Assembly (NCBI GenBank): GCA_007131295.1
Contig: SLQW01000032.1
Span: 1 to 64,000 of the forward strand
Direction: 5' to 3'
Origin: Pseudomonadales bacterium
GTDB taxonomy: Bacteria > Pseudomonadota > Gammaproteobacteria > Pseudomonadales > Azotimanducaceae
Length of the DNA stretch: 64,000 nt
Below, piece after piece: positions 52,731 to 62,736 of this stretch; within the stretch, counting starts at the first letter, position 1; each line of letters begins with the position of its first letter. Both the position numbers and the translations under genes were made by a program. The notes under the pieces are model-generated. The model saw only the letters and a list, made by a program, of their open reading frames with translations. It made no database searches and was not told the DNA's origin.

Positions 52731-53462
52731 TCACTCGCTCTCGAACTGCCCAGCCACAATGCTCCACGGCGCTGCCGTCACCAGCCGCTCCGCCTCCTCT
52801 GCACCGACGATCCGCGCCGCCGCCGCGCGCCCGCCGTCGAGCTCCGGCGGCCGCGCCTTCAGATTGTGAGCATCCGAGGCCAGCACCGTCGCCCAGCCCT
52901 GCTCGAGAATGTGCCGCGCCAGCTTCGCCGCCGGCTTGCCGAAATCCCCCGCCACGGCGCCAGCGGTAAGCTGGAGGAGGCAGCCGGATTCCACGAACGG
53001 CTCAATTCGTTCCGGCTCACGCATCAGCAACCTGTTGCGCTCGGGATGAGCGATCATCGGCCGCACCCCGCGCTTGCGCAGCCAGGCCACGAGCTTGTCT
53101 GTACCCGGCGGCACGGCGCCATGCGGTAGCTCGAGCAGCAGGACGTCTTCGCCTTCAAAACGGCCGAGCAGCGGCATACGTCCTTCTGGCAACCAGGTGA
53201 GTATCTCGGCGCAGACCCGCACTTCTGCCGCCATGCCGAGAGCCAGCGGCAGCCCCTCCTCTGCCACCGCCGCACGCAGCTCTGCGAGCTTCGCAGCAAT
53301 GATCCCGTGCTCGTTGTCCCAGCGACCGGGATGGATGTGCGGCGTCACCACCGCATGGGTGATGCCACTCTCCACCGCATGCCGACAAAGCGCCAGCGAC
53401 GTGGCAAGGTCCGGCGCGCCGTCATCAATGCCCGGCAGAAGATGGCAGTGGATGTCGATCAA
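52731..53462 (-). CDS. CpsB/CapC-family tyrosine-protein phosphatase (PHP domain)
   Basis: This 243-residue PHP metallohydrolase has MIDIHCHLLPGIDDGAPD at the start (metal ligands), VVTPHIHPG, ELPHGAVPPG, IAHPERN and LASDAHN. It is homologous to B. subtilis YwqE and pneumococcal CpsB, which dephosphorylate the tyrosine kinase that controls capsule synthesis. TTG 53462 with GGAG six bases upstream gives the family's N-terminus; the longer frame from 53537 is not homologous. Located at the edge of the polysaccharide locus. Confidence 0.9.
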   Translation of the reverse strand: MIDIHCHLLPGIDDGAPDLATSLALCRHAVESGITHAVVTPHIHPGRWDNEHGIIAAKLAELRAAVAEEGLPLALGMAAEVRVCAEILTWLPEGRMPLLGRFEGEDVLLLELPHGAVPPGTDKLVAWLRKRGVRPMIAHPERNRLLMREPERIEPFVESGCLLQLTAGAVAGDFGKPAAKLARHILEQGWATVLASDAHNLKARPPELDGGRAAAARIVGAEEAERLVTAAPWSIVAGQFESE

Positions 53463-53727
53463 AGATGGCTCCGATCGCGAAACATGATCGCTTCGCCGAT
53501 GATACCCGAGGCGGCCACCCCAGACCCATCGCCACACTAATACAGTCGGGCTTGCCCTCAGAGGCTCATCTTCACCCGCAGGCAGCCGACCCGGCGATCA
53601 TGGTCTGCGGCTTCGGCGGAAAATCCAGACTGTCCGCGCCAACGCCTGCACCCTCCAGCAACCACGGATCTCTGACGCGGCAGCGATCACCAACGTGTCC
53701 CAGGTCGCTGGTTGCAGGTCTCGCAGG
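53463..53727. other. Spacer between the phosphatase and nucleotide-sugar dehydrogenase genes
   Basis: I see no gene or clear hairpin. It follows the dehydrogenase gene on the same strand and may carry the phosphatase promoter. Confidence 0.35.
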
Positions 53728-55026
53728 TCAGAGGCGGATGTCGGCGCTGCCGCGCGGGAGGACGGATTTGACGTCGTAGACGATGCCATCGGGCATCGCC
53801 CAGCGGCGGATCGCTTCAGCGCCCTCGATCACGAATTCGCGGTGAGGAACAGCCAGAATCACCGCATTGTAGGCACCGGCTTTCGGTGCGGACGTGAGCA
53901 GCTCGAGACCGTACTCGTCTTTCGCTTCCTCCGCAGCTACCCAGGGGTCATACACGTCCACGTGGGCATGGTAGCTCTCTAGTTCCTCGATGATGTCCAC
54001 GACGCGCGTGTTGCGCAGATCCGGGCAGTTCTCCTTGAACGCGAGGCCGAGCACCAGAATGCGGGCGTCTCGGACCGCCATGCCGCGCTTGATCATGCAC
54101 TTGATGGTGCTGTCGGCGATCCAGGTGCCCATGCCGTCGTTGGTGCGGCGGCCTGCCAGGATCATCTCCGGGTGGTGGCCGATCTCCCGGGCCTTGTGGG
54201 TCAGGTAATAGGGATCGACGCTGATGCAGTGCCCGCCGACGAGCCCGGGGCGGAACGGCAGGAAGTTCCACTTGGTGCCCGCGGCCTCGAGAACTTCGAG
54301 AGTATCTAGGCCGAGCCGGCTGAACAGGATTGCAAGTTCGTTGATCAACGCGATGTTGACGTCGCGCTGGGTATTCTCGATGACCTTCGCCGCCTCCGCG
54401 ACGCGAATGGAGCTGGCCTTGTGAGTCCCGGCCGTCACCACGCGGGCGTAGAGCGCATCGACGTGATCGGCACACTTCGGCGTCGAACCCGAGGTGACCT
54501 TCGTAATGCGGGTGAAGGAATGCTCGCGATCGCCCGGGTTGATTCGCTCCGGACTGTAGCCGACGAAAAAGTCGGCATTGAAGCGCAACCCGGATACGCG
54601 CTCGAGTTCCGGCACACAGACCTCTTCAGTTGCACCCGGATAAACCGTCGATTCGTAGATCACCACATCCCCCGGCGCAAGCACGCTGCCGATGGTCTGG
54701 CTCGCCCGTATCAGCGGGGTCAGATCGGGAGTCTTATGTTCGTCCACGGGTGTCGGGACCGTGACGATGTAGGTATTGCAGGCAGCGAGATCTGCAGGGT
54801 TCGCGCTGAAATAAAGGCGTGACGACGCCTCTAGTTGCTCCGGTGTGACTTCGCGAGTGTGATCGCGGCCCTGCTTCAGCGCCTCGATGCGCCCCTCCGA
54901 GATGTCGAAGCCCACCGTGTCGACAAGGCGGCCAAACTCTACAGCAAGCGGCAAGCCGACGTAGCCGAGCCCGACAACGCCCAGGCGGAAGTTTTCGGGC
55001 GCTATGAATCGGTCAGGTTCAGACAT
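53728..55026 (-). CDS. UDP-N-acetylhexosamine 6-dehydrogenase (TviB/WbpO-like)
   Basis: This 432-residue enzyme has Rossmann motif LGVVGLGYVGLPLAVEFG, TPVDEHKTPDL, ESTVYPGATEEVCVPELE, the catalytic segment GGHCISVDPYYLTHKA (active Cys) and GLAFKENCPDLRNTRV. It oxidises UDP-GlcNAc or UDP-GalNAc to the uronic acid for acidic polysaccharides. The closest types are Vi-antigen TviB and Pseudomonas WbpO. ATG 55026 has only a weak RBS. Confidence 0.93.
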   Translation of the reverse strand: MSEPDRFIAPENFRLGVVGLGYVGLPLAVEFGRLVDTVGFDISEGRIEALKQGRDHTREVTPEQLEASSRLYFSANPADLAACNTYIVTVPTPVDEHKTPDLTPLIRASQTIGSVLAPGDVVIYESTVYPGATEEVCVPELERVSGLRFNADFFVGYSPERINPGDREHSFTRITKVTSGSTPKCADHVDALYARVVTAGTHKASSIRVAEAAKVIENTQRDVNIALINELAILFSRLGLDTLEVLEAAGTKWNFLPFRPGLVGGHCISVDPYYLTHKAREIGHHPEMILAGRRTNDGMGTWIADSTIKCMIKRGMAVRDARILVLGLAFKENCPDLRNTRVVDIIEELESYHAHVDVYDPWVAAEEAKDEYGLELLTSAPKAGAYNAVILAVPHREFVIEGAEAIRRWAMPDGIVYDVKSVLPRGSADIRL

Positions 55027-55174
55027 CGATCGGGAATCCTGTCGGCATAGATGTGCCCGTGCGTTTCCATGAACGCGGGGCTGAAGTGTGCGCCCAGATC
55101 AAGGACAGGGTTGATCACAGTGACAACCCTGCCCGCCCTTGCACTGAGAGGTGGCTTCGCGAACACACGCCAGC

Positions 55175-56521
55175 TCAACCCTGCGCGGTGATCAGTTCGC
55201 CGAGACGTTCGGTCATAGCGGCCAGGCGCGCCGGGTCTGCGCGAGTTTCGACGTTGAGGCGGATCACCGGTTCCGTGTTGGAGCCACGCAGGTTGAAGCG
55301 CCAATCGGCGAACTCGACGCTAACGCCGTCGGTCCGATCAACCTGCGGCGATTCGGCAGCGAAGGCTTCGAGGACACGGTCGATGGTAGCCGCGGTGTCG
55401 CTGACCTCGAAATTGATTTCGCCGCTGCAGGGATAGGCGGCGATGCGCTCGTCCACCAGACTCGAGAGTGGCCGGCCGCTGACGGAGAGCTGCTCGGCTA
55501 CCAGCAGCCAGGGAATCATGCCGCTGTCGCAGTAGGCGAAGTCGCGGAAGTAGTGATGCGCAGACATCTCGCCGCCGTAGAGGGCATCCTCGGAACGCAT
55601 CCGCTCCTTGATGAAGGCGTGGCCGGACTTGCACTGCACCGCCTTGCCACCGGCGGCCTCGACCTGAGCCAGGGTGTTCCAGGTCAGGCGGGGATCGTGA
55701 ATCACCTTGGCACCAGGCTCTTTCGTGAGCAGGCGCTCGGCAAGCAGGCCCACCAGATAGTAGCCCTCGATGAAGCGGCCCTGCTCGTCGAAGAAAAAGC
55801 AGCGGTCAAAGTCGCCATCCCAGGCGAGACCGAGATCAGCATTGTTCTCGAGGACGGCAGCGCTGGTCGCGGCACGGTTCTCCGGCAGCAGCGGATTCGG
55901 AATACCATTCGGAAAGGTGCCGTCGGGCTCAGCGAATACGCGAATCAGCTCCACGGGCAGGTGCGGCTCGAGGGCGTCGAGAACGAGACCCGCACCACCG
56001 TTGCCTGGATTGACGATGACTTTCAACGGCTTCAGCTGCGCCCGGTCGACATAGCCCAGAAGATGCTCGATGTACGCGGGTCGGGCGTCGAGGCGATGTA
56101 GCGTGCCGCGATTCGTCGCCGGCTCGAAATCGCCTGCGGCGAGGCGGGCCTCGATGTCCTTCAGGCCGCTGTCGCCGCTGATGGGGCGGGAGCCCTCACG
56201 CACCAGCTTCAAGCCGTTGTAGTCGATAGGGTTGTGGCTGGCGGTGACCATGATGCCGCCGCCGTGCCTGAAATGGGCGGTGGCGTGGTAGACCTCTTCA
56301 GTGCCGCACATGCCGATGTCATAGACATCGCTACCGCCGTCGAGCAAGCCCTCGATGAGCGCAGCAGCGAGTTTCGGGCTGCTCAGCCGAATGTCATGAC
56401 CGACCACAGTGCTTGCGGGCTTGACGAGCTCGACGTAAGCACGGCCGATCCGATAAGCGATGTCTTCATTGAGCTGATCCGGGACCCGGCCGCGGATGTC
56501 GTAGGCCTTGAATGGACTCAT
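55175..56521 (-). CDS. manB: Phosphomannomutase (ManB/CpsG-like)
   Basis: This 448-residue alpha-D-phosphohexomutase has [19 protein letters not shown], the phosphoserine loop [12 protein letters not shown], the metal loop DGDFDRCF, the sugar loop [10 protein letters not shown] and the phosphate loop [11 protein letters not shown]. It resembles E. coli CpsG and supplies Man-1-P for GDP-mannose. It is in the same orientation as the dehydrogenase, 148 bp apart. Confidence 0.94.
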   Translation of the reverse strand: MSPFKAYDIRGRVPDQLNEDIAYRIGRAYVELVKPASTVVGHDIRLSSPKLAAALIEGLLDGGSDVYDIGMCGTEEVYHATAHFRHGGGIMVTASHNPIDYNGLKLVREGSRPISGDSGLKDIEARLAAGDFEPATNRGTLHRLDARPAYIEHLLGYVDRAQLKPLKVIVNPGNGGAGLVLDALEPHLPVELIRVFAEPDGTFPNGIPNPLLPENRAATSAAVLENNADLGLAWDGDFDRCFFFDEQGRFIEGYYLVGLLAERLLTKEPGAKVIHDPRLTWNTLAQVEAAGGKAVQCKSGHAFIKERMRSEDALYGGEMSAHHYFRDFAYCDSGMIPWLLVAEQLSVSGRPLSSLVDERIAAYPCSGEINFEVSDTAATIDRVLEAFAAESPQVDRTDGVSVEFADWRFNLRGSNTEPVIRLNVETRADPARLAAMTERLGELITAQG

Positions 56522-56642
56522 GGAGCGTTCTACCTGATCAGTGATGGATAATGGCTGTCGAAGGCATCAGTAAAGCAGCCCTCAGGACCGAGGCCGCAGG
56601 CCCCGGCTCGTTCTTCCTCGGCCAACGTACAGACCTCACGCG

Positions 56643-56990
56643 TCAGTCATCAATCGCGGCCAGCTTGCTGACCTCCCGCTTCAATTCCTCGATCTCGGCC
56701 TTCAGGGCGGCGTATTCACGTTGCTTGCGGGCCAGAAACCGCAGGGTAACGCGTGCCTTCTCCTCGAGCCCACGCGACGTGAGGCGATAGACATAGGCCT
56801 GCTTGTTACGGCTGTTGCGAAAGCTGCGCGCCTTGACCAGACCACGCTCGACCAGTGCACGCAGGCAATAGTTGGTCTTGCCGAGGCTGATGCCGAGCTC
56901 GGCAGCGAGATCGCGCTGGGACGCCTGCGGATTGCGTTCCAGCAGGCGCAGAAGTCGCAGCTGCGCTTCGTCGGTGATGGGTGGCGACAT
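56643..56990 (-). CDS. MarR-family EPS-associated transcriptional regulator
   Basis: This 115-residue winged-helix protein has DEAQLRLLRLLERNPQASQRDLA, LGISLGKTNYCLRALVERGL, KQAYVYRLTSRGLEEKARVT and a C-terminal helix (ALKAEIEELKREV). It matches the small MarR-like regulators found with exopolysaccharide clusters. ATG 56990 gives the family length; the frame's upstream part to 57098 is unrelated. It likely controls the adjoining polysaccharide genes. Confidence 0.9.
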   Translation of the reverse strand: MSPPITDEAQLRLLRLLERNPQASQRDLAAELGISLGKTNYCLRALVERGLVKARSFRNSRNKQAYVYRLTSRGLEEKARVTLRFLARKQREYAALKAEIEELKREVSKLAAIDD

Positions 56991-57230
56991 GGCTCGAGGT
57001 TCAGGGGTCCAAATTCCGACAATGGCCCGGACCGACGTCCGGCACGCTACAGCACTACCGCGATTACTTGAGACGGTATCCGCCCGCAGAAAAGCCAAGC
57101 AGGGCTGTGGCCCAAAGGCGCCGACATCGATCGCGATTCTCGTTCAATTGCTGAACGGTAGGCTACGTCCCGCTTCGAGGGCTGGCAACCACTTCAGCAC
57201 TCCGGGTGCATGTCAGCGGCGGGCGTTTCA
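56991..57230. other. Spacer upstream of the EPS regulator gene
   Basis: This is the first part of the 600-bp gap to cysD. It contains no supported gene. The regulator promoter should lie here. Confidence 0.35.
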
Positions 57231-57517
57231 GGACACCCAGAAATCGCCGCCCAGTTAAGGACACCCAAGTTTTGGTCTCCCGCGTTCGAGTCGGGGGATG
57301 AATCGTGGACACCCAGACATTCAAAGCTCCGTCCGACCGTATCCTGCAAAGGTAGAGCCAGCGCTGCTGGATGTCCTATTGAGTCGTCGAGTGATACCGA
57401 TGACTCCTGGATGTCCGTTGTCGCGCCCCCCCCCTGGGTGGCTCCACGATATCTGGGTGTCCGGTTTCGGCTCTCCGGTTTCGGCTCGCTGCTTCCCGTC
57501 GCGAATTTTGGGTGTCC
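57231..57517. repeat. Cluster of seven GGACACCC/GGGTGTCC motifs
   Basis: GGACACCC occurs at 57231, 57259 and 57307. The complement-direction forms GGATGTCC (57369, 57409) and GGGTGTCC (57455, 57510) follow. Flanks are partly shared (CCCAAGTTTT versus AATTTTGGG). A direct 14-bp repeat (CGGTTTCGGCTCTC/CGGTTTCGGCTCGC, about 57462-57489) and a run of nine C (57426-57434) lie between. The mirror-like order suggests a decayed mobile element or a regulator-binding array. Confidence 0.8.
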
Positions 57518-57590
57518 GGTCTCGTGAGCCGTGCCACGGGGGAGGTGAGCCGGTAGGATGCTCAGCGGCTGGAAAGGGACGACGGGGCTC

Positions 57591-58502
57591 ATGATCGATA
57601 CGCGACAACTCACCCACCTCGAGCGGCTCGAGGACGAGAGCATCCACATCATTCGCGAGGTCGTGGCGGAGACCGAGCACCCAGTGATGCTCTACTCGAT
57701 CGGCAAAGACAGCTCGGTGATGCTGCACCTGGCCATGAAGGCCTTCTACCCGGCGAAACCGCCCTTTCCCCTGCTCCACATCGACACGCGCTGGAAGTTC
57801 CAGGAGATGTACGCATTCCGGGACCGCATCGCCCAGGAGATGGGCATGGATCTTCTGGTCTACGTCAATCCGGAGGGCGAACGCCGCGGCATCGATCCCT
57901 TCACCCACGGCTCGGCGATCCACACGGACGTCATGAAGACCGAAGCACTCAAGCAGGCCCTGAACCAGTACGGCTTCGATGCGGCCTTCGGCGGCGCCCG
58001 CCGCGACGAGGAGAAGTCGCGAGCCAAGGAGCGCATCTTCTCCTTCCGGACCAACCAGCACCGCTGGGACCCGAAAAACCAGCGCCCCGAGCTGTGGCGG
58101 CTCTACAACGCCCACAAGCACAAGGGTGAGTCGATCCGCGTCTTCCCGCTTTCGAACTGGACCGAACTCGACGTCTGGCAGTACATCTATCTGAAGAACA
58201 TCCCCATCGTCCCGCTCTACTTCGCCGCCGAACGGCCCGTGGTGCAGCGTGACGACGCCCTGATCATGGTCGACGACGAGCGCATGCCGCTGGCACCCGG
58301 AGAGCGCCCGGCCATGCGTAAGGTGCGCTTCCGCACCCTCGGCTGCTACCCGCTGACCGGCGCGATCGACTCCGAGGCCGAGACCCTGACAGCGATCATT
58401 CAGGAGATGCTTCTGACCCGCACCTCGGAACGCCAGGGTCGGGTAATCGACCACGATGCCGCGGCTTCGATGGAGAAGAAAAAGCAGGAAGGCTACTTCT
58501 GA
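57591..58502 (+). CDS. cysD: Sulfate adenylyltransferase subunit 2
   Basis: This 303-residue protein of the PAPS-reductase-like superfamily has [18 protein letters not shown], the PP-loop [43 protein letters not shown] and [15 protein letters not shown]. Together with CysN it makes APS from sulfate and ATP. ATG 57591 matches the family N-terminus; an ATG at 57558 with a GGAGG site would add 11 residues. It overlaps cysNC by one base. Confidence 0.96.
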   Translation: MIDTRQLTHLERLEDESIHIIREVVAETEHPVMLYSIGKDSSVMLHLAMKAFYPAKPPFPLLHIDTRWKFQEMYAFRDRIAQEMGMDLLVYVNPEGERRGIDPFTHGSAIHTDVMKTEALKQALNQYGFDAAFGGARRDEEKSRAKERIFSFRTNQHRWDPKNQRPELWRLYNAHKHKGESIRVFPLSNWTELDVWQYIYLKNIPIVPLYFAAERPVVQRDDALIMVDDERMPLAPGERPAMRKVRFRTLGCYPLTGAIDSEAETLTAIIQEMLLTRTSERQGRVIDHDAAASMEKKKQEGYF

Positions 58503-60409
58503 TGTCCCACGCCCACGACGATCTCATCGCGCAGGACATCGAGCAGTACCTCGCCCGCCACGAGCGCAAGGAGCTGCTTCGCTTCATCACCTGCGGCAGC
58601 GTCGACGACGGCAAGAGCACGCTTATCGGGCGGCTCTTATTCGACTCCAAGATGCTGTTCGAGGACCAGCTCGCCGCCATCGAGCGCGACTCGAAGAAGT
58701 GGGGCACCCAGGCCGACGGCATCGACCTCGCGCTGCTGGTGGACGGTCTCGCCGCGGAACGCGAACAGGGCATCACCATCGACGTCGCCTACCGGTTCTT
58801 TGCCACCGACCGGCGCAAGTTCATCGTCGCCGACACGCCCGGCCACGAGCAGTACACCCGCAACATGGTCACCGGCGCATCCACCGCGGATGCGGCGATC
58901 CTGCTGATCGACGCCCGTCGCGGCGTGCTTACCCAAACCCGGCGCCATGGCTTCCTGGCCCACCTTCTTGGCATCCGCCACATCGTGCTCGCGATCAACA
59001 AGATGGATCTGGTCGGTTTCAGCGAGGAGACCTATAGGGAGATCGTCGCCGAGTTCAAGGCCTTTGCCGAGATGATCGGCATACAGGCGTTCACCGCCAT
59101 TCCGGTCTCGGCACTGAAAGGCGACAACGTCATCGAGCCGAGCGGGAACATGGACTGGTACACCGGCCCTACGCTGCTCGAGCTGCTCGAGCTGGTGGAA
59201 GTCGACACGACGCGACTGCTGCGCGCGCCGTTCCGCCTGCCGGTGCAGTGGGTGAACCGGCCCAACGCCGAGTTTCGCGGCTTCTGCGGCAGCATCGTCA
59301 GCGGCGCTATCGCAACCGGCGAGCGGATCAGAGTGCTGCCTTCAGGCAGGGAGAGCCGGGTCGAACGGATCGTAACCGCCGAAGGCGACCTACCGCAGGC
59401 GCAAGCCGGCCAATCGGTGACGCTGACGCTCAGCGACGAGGTGGACATTTCCCGTGGCGCCGTGATCGCTGCCGCCGATGCGCCGCCGGAGACCGCAGAT
59501 CAATTCGAGGCACGCATCGTCTGGATGCAAGACGACCCCCTGTTTCCGGGCCGCAACTACCTTTTCAAGGCCGGAACCAGCACCGTGGTCGGCACGGTCA
59601 CAGCGATCAAGTATCAGGTGAACGTGAACACGCTCGAGCATCTCGCGGCCGAGAAGCTCGAGCTCAACGGCATCGGCGTGTGCAACATCAGTCTCGACCG
59701 GGCGATCGCCTTCGATCCCTATGACGCCAACCGGGAGATGGGCAGTTTCATTCTCATTGACCGTCTGACGCATCAGACCTGTGGCGCCGGCATGCTGAAT
59801 TTTGCGCTGCGTCGGTCCCACAACATCCATCAGCAGCACGTGGACGTGGACAAGGCATCGCGCGCTGTCCTCAAGGGCCACCGCGCCGGCCTGGTGTGGT
59901 TCACTGGGCTTTCCGGTTCCGGCAAATCGACGGTGGCGAATCTGGTCGAAAAGCGTCTCCACGGCCTCGGCGTGCACACCTATCTGCTCGACGGTGACAA
60001 CGTCCGCCACGGGCTCAACCGGGATCTCGGTTTCACCGAAGCGGACCGGGTCGAGAACATCCGCCGGGTCGCTGAAGTGGGTAAGTTGATGGTGGACGCC
60101 GGCCTGATCGTGCTGACCGCGTTCATCTCCCCGTTCCGCTCCGAGCGAAGGCTCGCCCGCGAGCTGCTTGCGGAGGGTGAGTTCATCGAAGTGTTCATGA
60201 ACACGCCCCTCGACGTTGCCGAGCAACGCGACCCCAAGGGGCTCTACAAGAAAGCCCGCCGCGGTGAGCTGAAAAACTTCACCGGCATCGACTCACCGTA
60301 CGAGCCCCCGGAGCATGCGGAGATCACGCTGGACACCTCGCGCATGCCTCCCGAAGAGGCCGCCGACCGAGTGCTCGCTACGCTGCGCCAGCTCGGCTTT
60401 ATCCGCTGA
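58502..60409 (+). CDS. cysN: Bifunctional sulfate adenylyltransferase subunit 1 / APS kinase (CysNC)
   Basis: This is a 635-residue fusion. Residues 1 to about 440 are an EF-Tu-like GTPase (GSVDDGKST at 32-40, [15 protein letters not shown]). Residues about 460-635 are APS kinase with Walker [10 protein letters not shown] (469-477), [15 protein letters not shown] and the FISPF block. It yields PAPS. As the locus holds polysaccharide genes, part of the PAPS may serve sulfotransferases, which are not in view. Confidence 0.96.
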   Translation: MSHAHDDLIAQDIEQYLARHERKELLRFITCGSVDDGKSTLIGRLLFDSKMLFEDQLAAIERDSKKWGTQADGIDLALLVDGLAAEREQGITIDVAYRFFATDRRKFIVADTPGHEQYTRNMVTGASTADAAILLIDARRGVLTQTRRHGFLAHLLGIRHIVLAINKMDLVGFSEETYREIVAEFKAFAEMIGIQAFTAIPVSALKGDNVIEPSGNMDWYTGPTLLELLELVEVDTTRLLRAPFRLPVQWVNRPNAEFRGFCGSIVSGAIATGERIRVLPSGRESRVERIVTAEGDLPQAQAGQSVTLTLSDEVDISRGAVIAAADAPPETADQFEARIVWMQDDPLFPGRNYLFKAGTSTVVGTVTAIKYQVNVNTLEHLAAEKLELNGIGVCNISLDRAIAFDPYDANREMGSFILIDRLTHQTCGAGMLNFALRRSHNIHQQHVDVDKASRAVLKGHRAGLVWFTGLSGSGKSTVANLVEKRLHGLGVHTYLLDGDNVRHGLNRDLGFTEADRVENIRRVAEVGKLMVDAGLIVLTAFISPFRSERRLARELLAEGEFIEVFMNTPLDVAEQRDPKGLYKKARRGELKNFTGIDSPYEPPEHAEITLDTSRMPPEEAADRVLATLRQLGFIR

Positions 60410-60456
60410 CCGGCGCCGTACCCGAGGGCTTGGAGGCCATCTCGTTTGGAGGCTCT

Positions 60457-60972
60457 CTAGCCCGACTTCAGTACGCGTTCGATTTCAGTCAGAGTCGCGC
60501 GAGCCATACGCAAGAGGGCAGGGACACGCTGATGCGCCGTATCAAGGGCGTCTGCGAGGTCGAGGATGTCCTCGTTGTACTCATGAACCATCTGCTCGTG
60601 CAGCTTCAGGTGCCGAAGCCAAGCCTCCGCCGAATCGATCCAGCCAAGACGCTCGGCACGCTTAAGATCAGCCGCCGCTGATCCAGCAGCGACGCCACGA
60701 TGCGCAAGCAGCGCGGGGATCAGGCGCTGGCTAAGGGTGTCCTGAAGACGCACGTAGCGGCTTACGAAAGCGTCGAGCCGTTCCGACAGGTCGACATCGG
60801 CGATCCAGTCCGCAACCGTGCTTGGAATGACGATCTCAACATCGGCAAGCAGCCGTTTCGCCGACTGCTCGAGCAGGTCGATCTCTGTGGCGACGACGCG
60901 TGCGAGAAAGCGCAGCCCGGCCTCACCGTCTTCATCCTCGCTCAACGGACCGACCCCGCTGTGCCAGCGCAA
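60457..60972 (-). CDS. HEPN-like helical protein without its nucleotidyltransferase partner
   Basis: This is up to 171 residues, all helical: VATEIDLLEQSAKRLLAD, RYVRLQDTLSQRLIPALL, KRAERLGWIDSAEAWL and LKLHEQMVHEYNEDI. This is the pattern of HEPN/nucleotidyltransferase-substrate-binding proteins that pair with an MNT toxin-antitoxin partner. The usual R-N-x-x-V-H-x-Y appears here as H-E-Q-M-V-H-E-Y, so the key Arg is replaced. Starts at TTG 60972 or TTG 60945, both poor. No MNT gene is nearby. Confidence 0.65.
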   Translation of the reverse strand: MRWHSGVGPLSEDEDGEAGLRFLARVVATEIDLLEQSAKRLLADVEIVIPSTVADWIADVDLSERLDAFVSRYVRLQDTLSQRLIPALLAHRGVAAGSAAADLKRAERLGWIDSAEAWLRHLKLHEQMVHEYNEDILDLADALDTAHQRVPALLRMARATLTEIERVLKSG

Positions 60973-61213
60973 CGACGCTCGTAAACGTCACGCTCACTGC
61001 AAAACAGCATATCGGCAGACAGGGTCATAGTCGCATCCGTTGCGGGCCCCTTGCGCCTTTTGATCGTATCAGTTCGAGCGCATCCGTCCGATAAAGCTCC
61101 CGACCTCCAGCTTTAGGCAGCCAACGAGGCCGAGGCTGCGCCCGCAGCACAGGGGTCTGGTGCATCTCGGTCGGACGGCTGCGCCCGTCCGGGAGGGCAG
61201 ACCCAGAATACGC

Positions 61214-62221
61214 TCAGACGTCGTAATAGCGACGATACCAAGCCACGAAGCGCTCGACGCCCTCTTCCACCTCAACCTCCGGTTTGTAGCCAACCGCCTC
61301 GAACAGCTCCGAGACATCGGCTTCGGTATCCGGTACGTCGCCGGGCTGTAGCGGCAGCATCGCCATCTCGGCCTTGCGGTTGAGACAGCGCTCGAGCACT
61401 TGAATATATCGCAACAGCGTCACCCGCGCCTCACTACCGATGTTGTAAAGGCGATACGGAGCAAGACTGCTCGCCGGGTCCGGATCGTCGCCATCCCAGC
61501 CCGGATCCGGCGCTGCAACGCGGTCGAGCGTGCGAACCACACCTTCGACGATGTCGTCGATGTAAGTGAAGCTGCGGCTGTGGTTGCCGTGGTTGAATAC
61601 CTTGATCGGTTCCCCCGCCAGGATCGCGCGCGTGAACAGAAACAGCGCCATGTCTGGCCTGCCCCACGGTCCGTAGACTGTGAAGAAACGCAGCCCCGTA
61701 CTCGGGATGCCATACAGGTGAGCATAGCTGTGGGCCATCATTTCATTGGCCTTCTTCGTCGCAGCGTAGAGGGTCAATGGATGCTCGGTGGACTGGTGTT
61801 CCGAAAACGGCATACGGGTGTTGGCACCGTAAACCGAACTGGTGGAGGCAAATACGAGATGCTCTACCTCATGCTGCCGGCAGCCCTCGATCACATGCAG
61901 GAATCCGGTGAGGTTACTGCTCACGTAAACATGTGGATTCTCGGCGGCGTAGCGCACGCCAGCCTGAGCAGCGAGATGGACCACACGCTGCGGCCGGTGC
62001 GTCGCGAACAGCGTTTCCATCGCCTCACGGTCTGCCAGGTCAGCCGCAACATGGGCGTAGCCCGAAGCACATTCGAGCCGAGCAAGACGGGCGCGCTTCA
62101 GAGAGACATCGTAGTAGTCGTTCAGGTTATCGAGGCCGATAACCTCGTCGCCACGGTCGAGCAGATACTGCGCTACGTGACTGCCGATGAAGCCGGCGGT
62201 ACCGGTGACCAGGACCTTCAT
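61214..62221 (-). CDS. UDP-glucuronate 4-epimerase
   Basis: This 335-residue SDR enzyme has NAD motif [33 protein letters not shown] (the GAE/CapI signature), [15 protein letters not shown], catalytic Ser-Tyr-Lys in FASTSSVYG and YAATKKANE, and [17 protein letters not shown]. It converts UDP-glucuronate to UDP-galacturonate for polysaccharide. It lies downstream of tRNA-Pro on the same strand, across the 81-bp repeats. Confidence 0.94.
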   Translation of the reverse strand: MKVLVTGTAGFIGSHVAQYLLDRGDEVIGLDNLNDYYDVSLKRARLARLECASGYAHVAADLADREAMETLFATHRPQRVVHLAAQAGVRYAAENPHVYVSSNLTGFLHVIEGCRQHEVEHLVFASTSSVYGANTRMPFSEHQSTEHPLTLYAATKKANEMMAHSYAHLYGIPSTGLRFFTVYGPWGRPDMALFLFTRAILAGEPIKVFNHGNHSRSFTYIDDIVEGVVRTLDRVAAPDPGWDGDDPDPASSLAPYRLYNIGSEARVTLLRYIQVLERCLNRKAEMAMLPLQPGDVPDTEADVSELFEAVGYKPEVEVEEGVERFVAWYRRYYDV

Positions 62222-62269
62222 CGCAGCTCCATTTCTTCTCTAACGAACGCGCCGGCAAATGGCGCCACG

Positions 62270-62462
62270 CGATGACCAGAGTCGCGGGCCAGTGCTCGTT
62301 TGGTCGGGGCGGCCGGATTCGAACGGTTCCGCCCGCGGCGACGACCACCGGGGTCGCAAGACCCCTGGGTCAGTCCTCGTTTGGTCGGGGCGGCCGGATT
62401 CGAACGGTTCCGCCCACGGCGACGACCACCGGGGTCGCAAGACCCCTGGGTCAGTCCTCGTT
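62270..62462 (-). repeat. Two 81-bp tandem repeats derived from the 3' half of tRNA-Pro
   Basis: Units at 62301-62381 and 62382-62462 differ at one base. Each has 24 bases identical to the tRNA-Pro 3' end including CCA, then a 14-base insert, then 11 more tRNA bases, then a 32-base spacer with the hairpin GGGGTC-GCAA-GACCCC. A degenerate third spacer remains at 62270-62300. The layout is reminiscent of the rtT repeats after E. coli tyrT. Confidence 0.95.
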
Positions 62463-62539
62463 TGGTCGGGGCGGCCGGATTCGAACCGACGACCACCACA
62501 CCCCCAGTGTGGTGCGCTACCAGGCTGCGCTACGCCCCG
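62463..62539 (-). tRNA. tRNA-Pro (anticodon GGG)
   Basis: This 77-nt sequence on the minus strand has acceptor stem CGGGGCG/CGCCCCG, D-arm AGCGCAGCCTGGTAGCGC, anticodon GGG in CTGGGGGT, T-arm GGTTCGAATCC and an encoded CCA. It is followed on the same strand by two modified copies of its own 3' half. Confidence 0.97.
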
Positions 62540-62736
62540 TGAGGGCGCGGATTGTACCGGATGTCATGAGACGCGGGAACCAAAGCAACGCGCAGACGGT
62601 GACGCGCATCAGGACATGCACCGTGCGTCGCCCAAAAGCCACCGCCCGCGTCATGCGGGTCCTGATGGACAGGCACTTCACGCGCTACACTGCGCTCGAC
62701 TCCTATGAGTCTCTGTCAGTACGGGAAAGCACGCGC

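Noticed and set aside
57421-57440. Phase-variable poly-C tract
   Set aside because: Nine C in a row is suggestive but it lies in intergenic DNA outside any clear promoter spacer or reading frame.
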